Assembly: GCA_958299035.1 (NCBI GenBank)
Contig: CATQJL010000112.1
Span: 17,088,880 to 17,152,879 of the forward strand
DNA: 64,000 bases
Direction of reading: 5' to 3'
Origin: Cylicocyclus nassatus
Lineage: Eukaryota > Nematoda > Chromadorea > Rhabditida > Strongylidae
Shown: positions 1-11,970 of the stretch, piece by piece
How the letters are laid out: each line of letters opens with the position of its first letter
Position numbering within the stretch: position 1 is the stretch's first letter
Notes under the pieces: generated by a model
What the model saw: the letters and a program-made list of their open reading frames with translations, nothing else
The model's database searches: none
What the model was told of the DNA's origin: nothing
Program-made: the position numbers and the translations under genes

Positions 1-38
1 CCCTGCACCCGCCCAAGGTGTAGGGAAAGAGTGATGTT

Positions 39-755
39 GGGTGCCTTCATACCGCGCCAGCAGCCGCCGCTAGCAGCCCGTAGCAGCCCGTACCCGCCAC
101 TGGTCGCCTTTTCACCTCCTACGTTTTTTCCTTCCTACTGCCGCCAGTATGCAGTTTGATCTCAAACATCACACTTAAGTCCATTGTTGCCATTCTTGGT
201 TGCCATACATTGCATATCCCATCGATGCCCTCATCTCGTTTTTGCGGTTTGTCTTGTCTAGAAGATTGTGAGGATTTGTGTTGTCTTGAACGATTGAAGC
301 CGAACCAACATGAAAGTGAACAAACAGCACACCTGGAACGATTGAGCAAATCAAAAATCAAAGGGAAACAGCAAAACCTTCGGCGAATTTGCGAAATTGA
401 AGTCTGGAATTTAGATGAGCACCAATAGACAAAGAAGAGATTGAAGCAGAACCATACTAAAAAAAGAAATAGCACAACTAAGAAACTAGACGCATCCAAA
501 GTTGGAGGATGCACCGCGAAGAGACTTCGGCGAACTATGGTTCAATCGCAATAGAGAAATTGAGAATGAGATTATGACAACAAGGACACAGGTACGATAT
601 ATGAGATCGAACTGCACACTGGTGACAATAGGAACGAAAAAGCAAGGAAGGGGAAAGGCGGCCAGCGACGGCTACGGGCTGCTGGAGGCTGCTATGGGCT
701 GCTAGTGGCGGCTACAGGCTGCTAGCGGTAGCTGACGACGGATATGAAGGCACCC
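39..755. mobile_element. Fold-back element with PIF-like ends
   Basis: The ends are inverted copies: GGGTGCCTTCATACCGCGCC at the left and its near-complement, ending GAAGGCACCC, at the right. Inside each end is a GC-rich array of CAGCAGCCCGTAG-type repeats, inverted between the two sides, and further in, weaker inverted matches continue. The terminal TTCATACCGCGC is also found in the element at 63399-63649, so the two are probably related. Flanking triplets are GTT and TTT, which do not match exactly. No transposase is visible, so it would be non-autonomous. Confidence 0.55.
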
Positions 756-1079
756 TTTGCTATATAAATGCGATGACAGCTGTTGTGGCAATGAGGGACT
801 ACATGTTTTCTTCATCGTTTCAATGATCTGCCATTTATACCTCATTTTCCTATTTCCATTCCCTTTCCTTGATAAGCACTGAGATAAACACCTGAGTGGC
901 TCGATTTAAGGGAAATGGAAGACTGTGTTGAAGCACTGAAGAAAACATGCGCTCCTTAACTACGACAGCCATTACTGCATGTATTGAAACCCACTTTTTC
1001 CATTACAAACTCAATATACATCGTACCTTATCGCGGACAGTGGCGAGAGGAGGGACGACTAAGTGCCCGGCATCGCTTT
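756..1079. other. Unassigned spacer
   Basis: Between the fold-back element and the old RTE fragment. No convincing exon, RNA gene or repeat end was seen. Confidence 0.4.
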
Positions 1080-1745
1080 GTCAGATTCTCTTCCGATTCA
1101 GATAGTCAGGGGATTAGGTAATAGCTGCACCGTCGTTTTGCAATCCTTATAGCAGTCGGCCAACGTCCTGCCGTGACCTGGGTTCACTCCACCAATCGAG
1201 TAACCTTGATGTACTGGGCAGGGGAACGAACTCCGCCATTTTGCGCCGCCTCCGCGGGCTACTGGTCCTCAAGCCATGCAACAACATCGCAAAAGACCAG
1301 CTGACATTAAAGGCAGCCTTCAAACTGCGGAGTTGATTCCCCTACCTCCTGGCGTTGGTTTCGAGCTGTCAAAAGTTTTCTCTTAGTTGCAGTAGATTAT
1401 TACGAGAGGCGGTCGGTCCTCCCGGCAAACTATTAGACCCTCGAAACCGTTTATATCTGGTCTATGCAGGGTGAATCCTTTGCGAAATCCACCCTGCTGT
1501 TCGGGTTGGCTTTACCTTCTGTCCTCAATATGCGAGAGCGAGTATAGTCTGTGTGAGGTATTTGTACAGCACACTCAGCAGGCATATTGGAAGGTAGCCG
1601 AAGATAGTCCCGTTCGTCCTAAGCACCGTTCTTAAGGTTCGCCTCCGGTCGGAAATTTAGGCAAGATATCAAAAAATGCGACGCAAGGATTTTGCGTGGA
1701 CAGTGTCTTCCGATTCGCAAAACTTCAATGAAAGATGATCTGGTC
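1080..1745 (-). pseudogene. Degenerate RTE reverse transcriptase fragment
   Basis: On the minus strand this stretch aligns by eye with the reverse transcriptase part of the longer RTE copy, roughly 4670-5215. Matching blocks include GGCATATTGGA(A/C)GGTAG, TGAATCCTTTGCGAAATCCA and AAAGATGATCTGGTC. It has many substitutions and short indels, and no long reading frame survives. It is therefore an older, separate insertion of the same LINE family. It would once have encoded part of a target-primed reverse transcriptase. Confidence 0.7.
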
Positions 1746-2906
1746 GAGCAAAAGGTGTGGCACACAGTGGCAGATACGACCTCACTATCGCCCCTCTCCG
1801 TGTTCTGTCTTGAGTCTCTTTTAAATCACGGTGTACTTGCTTGATTTACGCCCTACCAAGAATAATGAACAACATTCCCATAGCTACCATGCGAACCGGA
1901 CAAGTTAGGAATTGAAATTCTGATTATCTCATAGTTGTTGTGCTTTCAGCATACCGCTCAGGGTGAAGGATACCGAGTCGCACTTGAGATTAACAAAGGA
2001 ATGTAACTACAACATTATCTCTTCTAAACACATACCGTATCCGCTTCCCAAGTCTGCGAAACGATTCTGTGAAAGAAGTTACGGGTCCTTATTTGTACAG
2101 GGTCTTGAACTGCCTACAGACGAGTATGAGTAATTATGTATCATCACTGCGGCAGAGACATGTTCATTTACGACGAAAACTACTGATATTCGTCATTCAA
2201 GATGATTTCAAATGAATCACGGAAATTTGCAAACATCGCAGAAGCGATGGGTACTTACGGGATCTTTGAGCCATAGTTGAATAGGGGAGGGGGGAGGGGG
2301 AGGGGTCAGAGGAACTTACCCATCACTCTGCGCCCGAACCGGGGTGACCCTTTTCACCTATGATTAAAGTGGAAAAGTATTTTGAGAGCAAAGCATGATC
2401 AAAACCTACTGGAGACTCAGCACCGCAGTCGTAAAAACATAATAATCACATACTTTTTGAAAAGGAATATTTATTACAAAAGAATTACAATACTTGTTTT
2501 TTTGCGCATTATCTCAAGGGCTTGTCAATACATATTTTAGGATAAAATCAAATAAATTCAGGGAATAAAAATAATTGAAAATTTAAGTTCCTAGGAAAAG
2601 GAGTATGAGAATTATAAATTCTTGATTTTTTTCTCGAGAGCCTGGAGGTTGATGCGTGTTTGCTGCCGTTTTCTTCCATGCTCTCTTTCTGAAAAAAATT
2701 TTTTTTAGCATATTTACTTAAAGCTGAAAATCCTCTAAGGCTGTCACAGCCTTTTGGTGGATAGATAGACCTTACTTGCTTGTAAGAGAGGCAAGAAAAG
2801 CCTCATAGATTACCTACTACATAATGTAAGTGTCCAGGCCGATGCTATAAAAACCAAAATATCGCTAAAGATTGCAAAAGTGCTCGTGATATACGGTGTA
2901 ATATTA
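1746..2906. other. Unassigned AT-rich DNA with one possible fold-back remnant
   Basis: No supported gene. At 2280-2362 a G-rich run followed by GGGGTGACCC and ending TTTTCACCTATG resembles the inverted end of the CATA fold-back family (compare 42790 onward), and may be a stranded terminus. The rest is AT-rich with no recognised structure. Confidence 0.35.
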
Positions 2907-3597
2907 TCATTACTTAACAATAAAGCGCTTATGCCGTCAGTCTGTTTGTCTGTCTGTGTGTATGTCTGTCTGTCACGAAATTCATAGAGCGGGTTGCAGC
3001 AAACATCTTAAACCAGAATTTTGCACAATGCACGTCGCCAGCATGTAGGTCCATTATCCAAAAGCAAGAACGGATTCGCTGCATGCAACCTACGGAAACT
3101 GCGCATCAAACAGGTCCACGAGAGTTTTGGCGCGCAAAACCAAAGCCATATTTGGACTTCTCACAAAGTCAAGAATATATTTGACATGTATATCTATGAG
3201 CCATTGACTTTAGCTCAAAACGTGACCAAAAGTCTATTACTTTACGAACACAGCGCAAAATGGCTCTGTCCTTCAATTTGCCAAGAGTTTACCTGATCAT
3301 TTGTGAAGATTTTTGGACATAGATGTAGCCCACGATGTTTATTGTCATTAAGGAGACTACCAAGCCATGAAAAGTCCAAAAACCGATTTGAATTTGCATT
3401 TGTTTTTCTGAGAAAAGTTTCATCCACGCGAAAATACCGACCTCATATGGAAAAGCTTTAGAAATGAGTAGTTGTTTACAGTCATTCGTGATAGTCTGCA
3501 TAGTGCGGTGGGTTTCATAGTCATCATTACGGGAATGAGTAAGGCATATAGATAGTGGGACCTGTGCGAGCCTCTGCGAAGCAGAGGTACGCACTGG
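2907..3597 (+). mobile_element. Non-autonomous Helitron
   Basis: The 5' end starts TC just after an A. A run of TCTGTTTGTCTGTCTG follows. The 3' end carries a short hairpin (CCTCTGC GAA GCAGAGG) a few bases before CTGG, and the next base is T. This matches the Helitron pattern of insertion between A and T, a TC start and a CTRR end preceded by a hairpin. No Rep/helicase coding region is present. The exact 5' start is less certain than the 3' end. Confidence 0.6.
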
Positions 3598-4183
3598 TAG
3601 TTAAATATTACGTTAGTAAGCCTACGTTCTTCTTATGTAATGAAAGAGAATGAAATGCTTTCTACATCAGCCAAAGTAAATCAGTTGACACTTACTTAGA
3701 TGCTTAGATGGCCCGGCTTCACGTGATGTGCGGGCCCCAGTTCAGAAGTTTCCATTTCTCCCTATCCCTTGCTTCAGACATCCACGATTTTCTTGGTTGA
3801 CGTCGGTGGCTGCGTCCACGAGATCCAGGTGCAAAAATCGTATCCAGCTGATTTCTCAGTTGGTCCATCCGTTCCACGAACACGTCTGCCCATCTCGTTG
3901 GAGGTCTTCCTCAGGGACGTTTTGCTTCGCGAGGAATCCACTCCGATGTTCTTAGTGTCCATCTGTCATCTGTTCTTCTCATAATGTGACCGGCCCATCG
4001 ATGCTTCGCTTTCGCAACGTAATTCGCTGGATCACGACGGGATATTCTCCTCATATCCGTACTGCGAAGTTCGACGAGATGTTGTTTGTGTCGGGTTATC
4101 TTCAGAAAACTACACTCTAGCGCTCTGTAGGTGGTCCTTAAAGCTTTCGAAGTGGCTGCGGTGTCAGCCCAAGTCTCAGCTGC

Positions 4184-5035
4184 TTAACAGAGCGCCGGGA
4201 GAACGGTTGAGTCGAACAGGTGGGCACGGAGCTCCGGGTCCGTCAGTTGGTCGGTGGCTTCCTTCAGAGGCCCGAAGGCGGCCCAAGCTGCTCTTCTTCT
4301 CCTGTTAAGTTCTTCCCTCAAGTCGTTCTCCATGTTCATCGAACGTCCGAAATACACGTAGGAAGACGTCTCCGTGATGGGGGTGCCTTCCAATTCCATT
4401 TCTGCATCTTCGCAAAGGGCGTTCTTCATGAATTGAGTTTTCTTCCGATTTATTCGCAATCCGATCTTCTTCCCTACTTCGTTTAGTTCCTTCAGCATCG
4501 TCTCTGCTTCAGTGATACTGCTCGAGAAGAGGACGATGTCATCCGCAAAACGAAGGTTGCATGGGAATCTCCCATCAACTCGTATGCCTCTCTCTTCCCA
4601 GTCCAGTGACTTCATCAACCACTGCAAGGCCGCGGTGAACAGCTTCGGCGAAATTGTGTCGCCTTGTCGGACCCCCTTCCCGATTGGAATGGTCAGGGGG
4701 CGATGGAACAGCTGCATCGTCGTTGTACAGTCCTTGTAACAGTCGGCTAACGTCCTCACGTAAGCTGGGTCCACTCCTTGTTCGACTAGCGCAGACAGGA
4801 TGGCGTTGGTTTCGACGCTGTCAAAGGCTTCCTCGTAGTCGACAAAGGTTAGGACGAGAGGCAGTCGGTATTCCCGGCAGACTTCTATAACCCGCGAAAC
4901 TGTCTGGATGTGGTCCATGCAGCTGAATCCTTTGCGAAATCCAGCTTGTTCTTGGGGTTGCGCTTCATCCAGCGTCCTAGATATGCGAGCGAGGATAATT
5001 TTTGTGAAAAGCTGTAGAGCATACTGAGCAGGCAT
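4184..5035 (-). pseudogene. RTE reverse transcriptase domain
   Basis: The open part covers 283 codons and includes most reverse transcriptase blocks: QEQAGFRKGFSCMDHIQTV (block 2), FVDYEEAFDSV (block A, first catalytic Asp), GVRQGDTISPKLF (block B), LRFADDIVLFS (block C, the two catalytic Asps) and GLRINRKKTQFM (block D). The catalytic residues look intact. The upstream block with RNYRPI is in another frame at about 5070-4990, so one frameshift separates it. A stop after position 4184 breaks the C-terminal region, which continues in other frames to about 3774. Confidence 0.85.
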
Positions 5036-5233
5036 ATTGGACGGTAGTTCCGAAGATCTTCCCGTTCACCCTTCTTGAAAAGAAGGACGGTTCTTGATGT
5101 TCTCTACTGGTCGGGAATCCTTTCCTTCTGAAGGTAAGATGTCAAATGCGACGCTAGAATCTCGTGTAGACAATGTTCTCCGGCTCGCAGAAGTTCGAGG
5201 AAAGATGATCTGGTCCTGGAGCCATGGACGTCT

Positions 5234-5668
5234 TCATGGTCTGAATCGTGCGCACTTCAGCAGGTAGAATTCGTGGTGGTACTTCTCCAGTGGAAACAAC
5301 GGGCATCGGCACGGGTGTTGGGAGCGGAAGAGGTTGGTATAGAAGTTTTTCGCGATAGATTCCATCTTGTGTCGGGAAGAAGTCGAAGTCCCGTTTTCGT
5401 TTAATAGTGCAGCCAGCGGTACGTGATATTCACAGAGGTCCCTTCGGCACTTCTTGAGACTTCGTCTTCCTTCGGCTGCTTCCAGTATCTTGGCTTGCCT
5501 GTACTTCCTGAGATCCTCCTGCAAAGCTGTTCTGCAACTGGCGTTGGCTATCAGTCGCTCGAGATGGGTGGCATTCGGATCCTGCCTCAGAAATCTTCTT
5601 CTTTCGAGCATTTCCTTGGTGGTCTTCGAAGTGCGTTCCACGTTCTTCTCGAAGTCACTGAGGCCCAC
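5234..5668 (-). pseudogene. RTE linker between endonuclease and RT
   Basis: An open stretch of 144 codons between the endonuclease and reverse transcriptase of the same LINE. It is rich in charged residues (runs such as LERRRFLRQ and RKYRQAKILEAAEGRRS), typical of the helical connector in RTE proteins. It has no catalytic motif. It is separated from the RT frame by frameshifts and stops at 5235-5035. Confidence 0.65.
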
Positions 5669-5699
5669 TCTCCGCAGGCTCGCAATCCTTTCAGAAGCC

Positions 5700-6689
5700 G
5701 GTCGTAGTCGTACTTTGGGTCCTCCTCGATGGGCCAGTCACAACTTGATATGAGCTCTTCCAGCCTGTTACCGTCATAAACGACATTCTTCCTTCTTGCG
5801 GCACTGTGGCAAAACTTCTTTTCCAGAATTCGATTGAATGGTACCTTCGCTCGAAGGAGACGGTGATCGGAGCCACTGCAGAAGGATGGAACTACTGAGA
5901 TATCGAGCAAGCTCCACCTTCGGTTGGTGAGAATGTGGTCGATCTCCACATAAGTCGTTCCGTTGGGCGATTCCCATGTCCACCGGCGATGTTCTTTCTT
6001 CATGAATATGGAATTTCCATGGAAGAGTCGTGCGGCGGAGAGAAGCCCAACAAGACGGTTGCCCGTTTTCTTTCCGGAGCCCATATCCGAACTTCCCGAT
6101 CCTATATTCCTTTTCCAGTGGCATCCCGATTTTCGCGTTGAAGTCGCCCACAACAAACTTGTAAAAGGACTTCTCGTTGCGGACGACCTCCTCCACGTCT
6201 TCGTAGAAAGCATAGTTCTGATTCGTCAGCTGCTGATGTTGGAGAATAGCAGTTGATGATGCTGATGGTCTTCCGATGTGGAGGGCGTAGTCGTAGGATG
6301 CCTAGTCGAGGTGATAGGATCTCGTGCGAATCGACAAGATGGACGATAGATGGGTGGACGACAAAGCCGACGCCTCCCACATTTCGTGATGGAACCTTTT
6401 CACCACGAATGATGAGGGTCCCATCACTCATCTGTCGCACGTCCTTCTTCCTGGACTTCGTTTCCTGCAGAGCGATGATGTGGTACCTGATGCGCTCTGC
6501 AGCGTCGAGAAGAGGGTGGAGGTCGGCGTTTGTGGAGACTGTCCTGGCGTTATAGGTGCAGAGCATGAGGCAGTCTCCATGGCGTGTCGTCCGGGCAGAC
6601 GTGTCGTTTTTGTCCGATCCAAAAGGCGCCCTAAGGACCCTGACATCGTTCTTGCTACCACCCGGCGCCGTAGGCGGGATCCGATGCAC
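5700..6689 (-). pseudogene. RTE endonuclease domain (frameshifted)
   Basis: This encodes the N-terminal APE-like endonuclease that nicks target DNA. Visible motifs in sense order are [10 protein letters not shown] (metal and substrate Asn), ALQETK (catalytic Glu), [10 protein letters not shown] (Asp and Asn), [11 protein letters not shown] and [10 protein letters not shown] (the closing Ser-Asp-His). These are the conserved landmarks of the exonuclease-endonuclease-phosphatase fold. The frame shifts at least twice between about 6240 and 6100, so the motifs fall in three different frames. The start at 6689 is simply the first Met of the open frame. Confidence 0.8.
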
Positions 6690-7073
6690 AGGGTTTTTTT
6701 TCTATATCTTCTTGCTGTCTGAGTAATAAAATTTGTTCCCCTACAAGAGCAGACTTACTAGGCCAACTCTTGATTTCCACGGGACGATCGCTGGCCCCGG
6801 GCTTGGAGCGGGGAGAACCGCCTAGCGACCAGAAGAAGCCAGACGGCGGGGGATCTGGCGTGGCCGGTTCTTAGCTAGGCATCCGGCCGAGACCGGAAAC
6901 GTCGAACTCCTTCACAGCTTGGGAAACCCTGCCAGAGTATACACTCGGCTGTGCATCGCAGTTCGACACCCAGTGTCACCCCCACGCCACGATGAGGCGA
7001 CCGACCATTGTGGGAGACTCAGTTGATGTACTGACCAATTAAATTCCTCATAATGAGATATGAGTCATTACTA

Positions 7074-7275
7074 CCCTACTTTCAGGTGTATAAGCCGCAC
7101 CCTTTTCGCTCTAAAGGCGAACACGCCAAAAGACTGATTGCTATCATGGAGCATGATAGCAATGTGAGAGCAGTATGCGATAAGGCGACCGCTTCGCGAG
7201 ACATATGCGCAGCGGCACCCTGGGTCTGCTCGCGTTTAGGGCAAAAAGGTGCGGCTTATACACCTGAAAATAGGG
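7074..7275. mobile_element. Mariner-like MITE with TA flanks
   Basis: Inverted ends of about 30 bases: CCCTACTTTCAGGTGTATAA continuing to GCCGCACC at the left, and the complement (GGTGCGGC to AATAGGG) at the right. TA sits directly outside each end. At about 200 bp with no coding capacity it fits a Tc1/mariner-type miniature element. Confidence 0.65.
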
Positions 7276-9032
7276 TACTACTCAAAGTCTAATTCGATTC
7301 TCCATGATCTCATTTCAAATGGTATATAACTTAGCGGATCATTTCGGTCTCTGGCTTCAAAAAACTCTTGCTCCAGTGACCCATAAAAGCCAATACATTG
7401 AGAGGGCGGGGATGGAGAAAGTCGCTGCATTTTATCGAATGTTTCGACCCGATTTTTAGATACTGGCAAGTTTTTTCGCCCGACTATACCATTCGAAAGC
7501 TTAAGAAACGAGAATTAGACATTGACCATCAACTTTTTTCTAACCCCACTCTTTTGAGAGATACTGCTTTTATCTGATATGCTGATTTTTGACGGAAGTT
7601 TTGCAGAACAGCATACACTATCTATTTACAAAGCAGGTCTTCTTCAGTAAAAAACCGTCGACTTCCTCGTAACTTTCATTTGTAAAATCGCTAAGCTTCC
7701 TTTGTACTTCTGTTAGTCTCTATTGTGTTTATCTAGTCCTTTTTAGTCGATTTGTATGCTTTCATTTGGTGTTTCAACTGTTTTACTATGTTCTGATTGT
7801 TTCGTGCTGGGACCATGCGATTGGACGGCATGCACATCTTCCGGCCGCTATATAAGGCGGCTTCGCTTGGCTCAAATCAGTCTCAACGTCGGTGCTACGA
7901 GGAGTTCGGTCGGGTCTCAATCGAGGAGCCAAGCCGAGGAGAGTGGACGCACCGATCGCCTGGAGAGGGATTGCATCATACCTCTGGACACCACGCCGAG
8001 TCCTCGTAGCGCCTACTCCGAGGCCAACTACTGCTAGACACAGGAGAGACCAAGGCTGTTTTTCTTAACACATCTTCGTTGCGATAAGAGAGTAAAAAAA
8101 ATAAGCACTCTAAATCAGCTGTTACATCGACTAGTAAAATCCTTCATATCACACGGTACAAATGACCTAGAAAAAAATTCGACGGCCCGTAACAATTCTC
8201 CATGGTCTCATCTTTCGACGGATATCTAGCTTGTTGGCGCATTTCGCTTTCAGGACTCATTTACTCCTTCATTCTACGAGAACTTTGATAGCCGAGACCT
8301 GCCTTTACCGAAGAGGGTCCGGCTCTCCCTGTAGCAATTGTGCCCAGAGCGCATCTTCCCCGCCTTCACAAGAAGTCTCTTGCATATTATTAGTAGGTGT
8401 TATTTAGTAGATATCACTACAAACGAGCGCAAGACAGAATCAAGAAGGGTTTTTGAGTCTTACTGAAAGCTGTCCAAAGAAAGTGAAGAGGGTGCTTTTC
8501 GTAAACGTTCTTCTAGCGAAAATGTGGTGATTTTTACGCAATAATTTGATTCTTTCCATAAAATTGAAATGCCCTACCCAACACACTTTTGACGCAGAAC
8601 AGCCAGGGATGGAAAAGTAGATAAGAATGTTTTGGGTCAAACATCCCCAGACAGGATCACAGGACACTTTGTCTCTTTGATCTTCTTTATCGTTTTCTCA
8701 TTCATCAACCTATATCTGAGCTTCTACTTTTTGATGATTAAAGTATTGGTGTAACTCAGAAATCTTAATCAATACAAGAGTCATCGATGCTTCTGCAGCG
8801 ACGATATTTTGCTGACACACAGAATGCATGTTGGCATTTTATGTTTAGTTCTGACACTTTTATCATTTCTGAGAAGTCAGTCTCTGAGACAGTTATAAAT
8901 TAGCGTGAATAACGAAACTTTTTTTTGCCGACAGTGGAGTTTTATTTTTCATTGCTATAGCATGCGTATACTACTGTGACTTAGAGATTTTGATTTTGAT
9001 CAAACTTGAGTGATTTTCTGATTTTTCTCGTC
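7276..9032. other. Unassigned DNA with fold-back-like modules
   Basis: No supported gene. Short stretches at 7290-7500 (TGATCTCATTTCAAATGGTATATAAC, and ACCATTCGAAAGC in inverse order) and 8190-8260 resemble the modules that build the arms of the large fold-back elements further right. They may be decayed remnants. Confidence 0.35.
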
Positions 9033-9040
9033 CATTTGAC

Positions 9041-9865
9041 CAGGGCACGGCACAGGTGGCTTAGCAAGCAAGCTGGATATCGTTTTTAGGGAAAAAGCAA
9101 AGGGGATATCGTTTTTGCGGAAGAACATAACGTTGTCTTTCGATTTGCGGCCCGCACGCTGCCGGCATGCCGCCGGCAAATAAACAAAGGGTTTGTTTAC
9201 AGCGAATTGAAGATGAAATGACACCAAAATAGGTGTGTAAATGGGCAATGGGGAGTTAGGACTAAGTATGAAAAATTGTGAAAAAATTATGTGAACTAAA
9301 TGCGTGCTCAACTTTTTTCGGAGTTAGGTGGCTTTCAAGCCACCTGGATAGCCACCTGAGGTGGCTTAGGAAAGAAAAAGTCATAAATTTTTCCTCACGC
9401 ACATAATTTTTCTACTTTCTTTACATACTTTTCATTACCTCCCAAACCCTACAAACTGGTTCCTAAACCGCCTCGAACCCCTTTCTCCCCGCTTAGTTAT
9501 AGCCCCTTGAAAATTTTGAACGGCGGCGGAAAGACTGCTCTAGGCGCGTAACGCTGCACGATGGATACATCACGCCGCCAATCCAGAGAATATGAATATC
9601 ATCGCGTGTGTTCGATGATTCTTTTTCGTTTTTTCTTTCTGTTGTGGCTTTGTTCCGTTCCTTTTCATGTATTTACTCTTCGAATATCTCGTGGCGGATG
9701 TCGTAATTTCATTGAAGACAATGAAACTTCATTTTTTGCAATTTCGGGACGCCAGCTCGTGCCGACCCATGGTCTAGGGTCAAAGGGGACTTCGTAAAAA
9801 TTCGCAAAAGTCAAGGGGGACTTCGTTTTTCGCATTTTCAACTAGCCACCTCGTGCCGAGCCCTG
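9041..9865. mobile_element. hAT-like non-autonomous element with 8-bp TSD
   Basis: Inverted ends CAGGGCACGGCACAGGTGGC and the complement of CAGGGCTCGGCACGAGGTGG. The flanks are an exact 8-bp direct repeat, CATTTGAC, at 9033-9040 and 9866-9873. CAGGG-type ends plus an 8-bp duplication are the hallmark of the hAT superfamily. Internally it carries repeated phrases such as GGATATCGTTTTT and GGGACTTCGTAAAAATT. An internal pair of AGGTGGCTT/AAGCCACCT hairpins sits at 9328-9370. No transposase is visible. Confidence 0.8.
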
Positions 9866-9873
9866 CATTTGAC

Positions 9874-10705
9874 TAAGGTGGAGCTTCCTAGAGCTATTTT
9901 GTTTTTGGTAACAAACCGGAACTCCTCCTTCGCAATACCCATATCTTGCCTCTCTGCCGGAGTGACTGCTTTAGAGGCAGGATTTACCTTATACTAAATC
10001 ATGGAGCTTCAATTTTAGCGATATACATATTGGTTTGCGTCCTCATTATCTAAGAGCTGTGTCCTTTCACCGCCACAAATTGATTCGTATCACTCATCCG
10101 GGGTAGTTCTTTGTGGAAAGCTCAGCATTTGAGATTTCTCAACTCTTGAAGAATTAATGCAGATCGGGGACAAATCTATTTCTGATCCTTCTTGCGATTT
10201 CGAACAGAAATGTAGAGGTTGTTGATAGGTGAATTACGAGTAAGGGTTTTTCTCGTTTCCCTGTTTTTCGGGGTAGAGGACATTAGGCCGCCGATAGGCT
10301 CCACCCACACTAGCTAATACAAACTAGTAATGTGTAGTGGAGTGCGGTTCGTTGGAAAAGTCCGCGCAGGGCCGCCTTTCGGCAACCAAATGTCCTCTGC
10401 CCTCTTTGGCGTAGTGAAGCGTCAAAATTTACAAAGCGGTGAGGTGGGAATCTTAAGCTGTTACGAAATGCCTTCATACATCTGAACTTTTTTAGGTTCA
10501 GTGTGTTTGTCCACCCACTTCACCTGCGCGTAACTGTTCTCCTTGCATAATGCTGGAATACAGTATGGTTCTTCTTATGAGCGATACAGATTATGTTGTT
10601 GTTAAACGGGGTTTCTGCGGATTTGCATGGCAAGTCATTTTCATTTTTATTCCATTTCATTGTTGCTTCATTGCGACATAAATATAAACACTATCTAATA
10701 TATTA
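9874..10705. other. Unassigned spacer
   Basis: No recognised gene, repeat end or RNA. Part of the stretch near 10260-10400 is less AT-rich, but it has no convincing frame or splice signals. Confidence 0.4.
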
Positions 10706-11404
10706 GGTCGTTCCGAAGGTAATGTCGCTTTTTTCAGGTGAACGCTACATTTCGTAGAAGCAAGATTTCTAGGAGATCTTAGTAGCATTCGATACAGCAT
10801 TTCATTCTCTTTCTAATGGTTTTATAGCCATTGCACAAAATTCGAAATTTCACAATCTTCAGATTAGCAGCTTTCGGAAATTTCGGGTACAGCCTGGAGC
10901 GCCTTGGAAAAAATGAATTATGATGATTTTATCCCAAAATACTTAATGAATCGAAAACAAAAAACAACTTGTAGAAGGAGGAGAAAAAGCTGCGTCGAAT
11001 GACACCCGAGTTGCTTGCCGGTTGTTATTCTGTGAGGTTTGAGTTGACCAAATATGGAATTTGATGGCGTTGAAAAATTGATACCAGAAACTCTAAGAAG
11101 CAAGCCAAGGAAAAGAAAAAATTACTCTGTGTCTTATAGGGTTTGCTCTATTTACATGTCTCTTGTTCTTTTTCTGAAAGTAGGTACAAGAATTTTGAAA
11201 AATAGCAGAACTTGACCATCGCAAAAAGCATGTGTCGCAGATTTTGGTAATTTTTGAAAGCTTGTTGAATATTATGTAATGAAATTACAACCATTAAAAA
11301 GAGGATGAAATGCTGCATCGAATGCTACCAAAAACTCTTACAGATCTTTGCTCCAAGCGATCTGGCGTTCATTTGAAAAAAGCGACATTACTTTCGGAAC
11401 GACC
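10706..11404. mobile_element. Mariner-type MITE with long inverted ends
   Basis: Left end GGTCGTTCCGAAGGTAATGT, right end complementary (ACATTACTTTCGGAACGACC), both flanked by TA. The inverted similarity extends inward over 120 bases, with small differences, through a segment around the AAATGCTGCATCGAATGCTA phrase. Ends of this form are typical of Tc1/mariner elements. No transposase is visible. Confidence 0.75.
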
Positions 11405-11970
11405 TAATATTAGGCTGGTCCGAAAGTTCTGTTCCACCTTTTTTAGAAAATCATAACTTCTTCCTAACACAGTCTTTTTGCATGAATAAAAACCTTTTGG
11501 AAAGAGCAATTTATGCACTTTCTAAAACTGCCTTGGCTGCTATCTCCTAAGCTCTGAATGCAGAGATAAAATTGGGAAAAGAAAATTACTTCAATTTCGG
11601 AATTTTTAAGCAAGCCCGTTAAAAAATCCAAAAGTGTGCCATAAAATCCAAAACAGGCAATATCCTAGGTTTTTTGATCCCCTCTTTCCAGGTGAGCAAT
11701 ACCGCGCTGATCGAGCTTTTTTGAAAGAAGTTATGATTGTCAAGAAAAAAAAATGCCAAAAAATCAGTTTCCTAAGAAAATTGATTTTTTGACATTTTCT
11801 TCAAAAAATCATGACTTTTCGAAGAACAGCTCGATCAACGCGAACTTTGCTCACCCAAAAAGAGGGGGTGAAATATCTAGAATGCTGGTTGGAACTTTTA
11901 ACGGGCTTCTTTCAAAATTCCGAAATTGAAGTGATTTCGTTTTTCCAATTTTATTATGTCTCGCACAGTT
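11405..11970. repeat. Second mariner-type end and an imperfect hairpin
   Basis: Immediately after the previous element, 11412-11440 reads like another mariner-type end (TTAGGCTGGTCCGAAAGTTC), but no matching right end was found. From about 11555 to 11965 the DNA folds on a centre near 11765. Arms include TCGATCAGCGC against its inverse, GATCAACGCGAAC, and CTTCAATTTCGGAATTTT against AAAATTCCGAAATTGAAG. Confidence 0.5.

Larger units (their letters stand above)
3691..7045 (-). mobile_element. RTE-type LINE, near full length, decayed
   Basis: A minus-strand non-LTR retrotransposon. In sense order it has a GC-rich 5' leader (about 7045-6690), an apurinic-type endonuclease (6689-5800), a linker, a reverse transcriptase (about 5070-4184), a C-terminal region (about 4180-3730) and a 3' end with short AAGT-type repeats near 3691-3700. 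Several frameshifts break the single ORF that RTE elements normally carry, so this copy is dead. RTE elements cut target DNA with the endonuclease and prime reverse transcription on the nick. The 3' end lies about 90 bases from the Helitron end at 3597. Confidence 0.85.
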
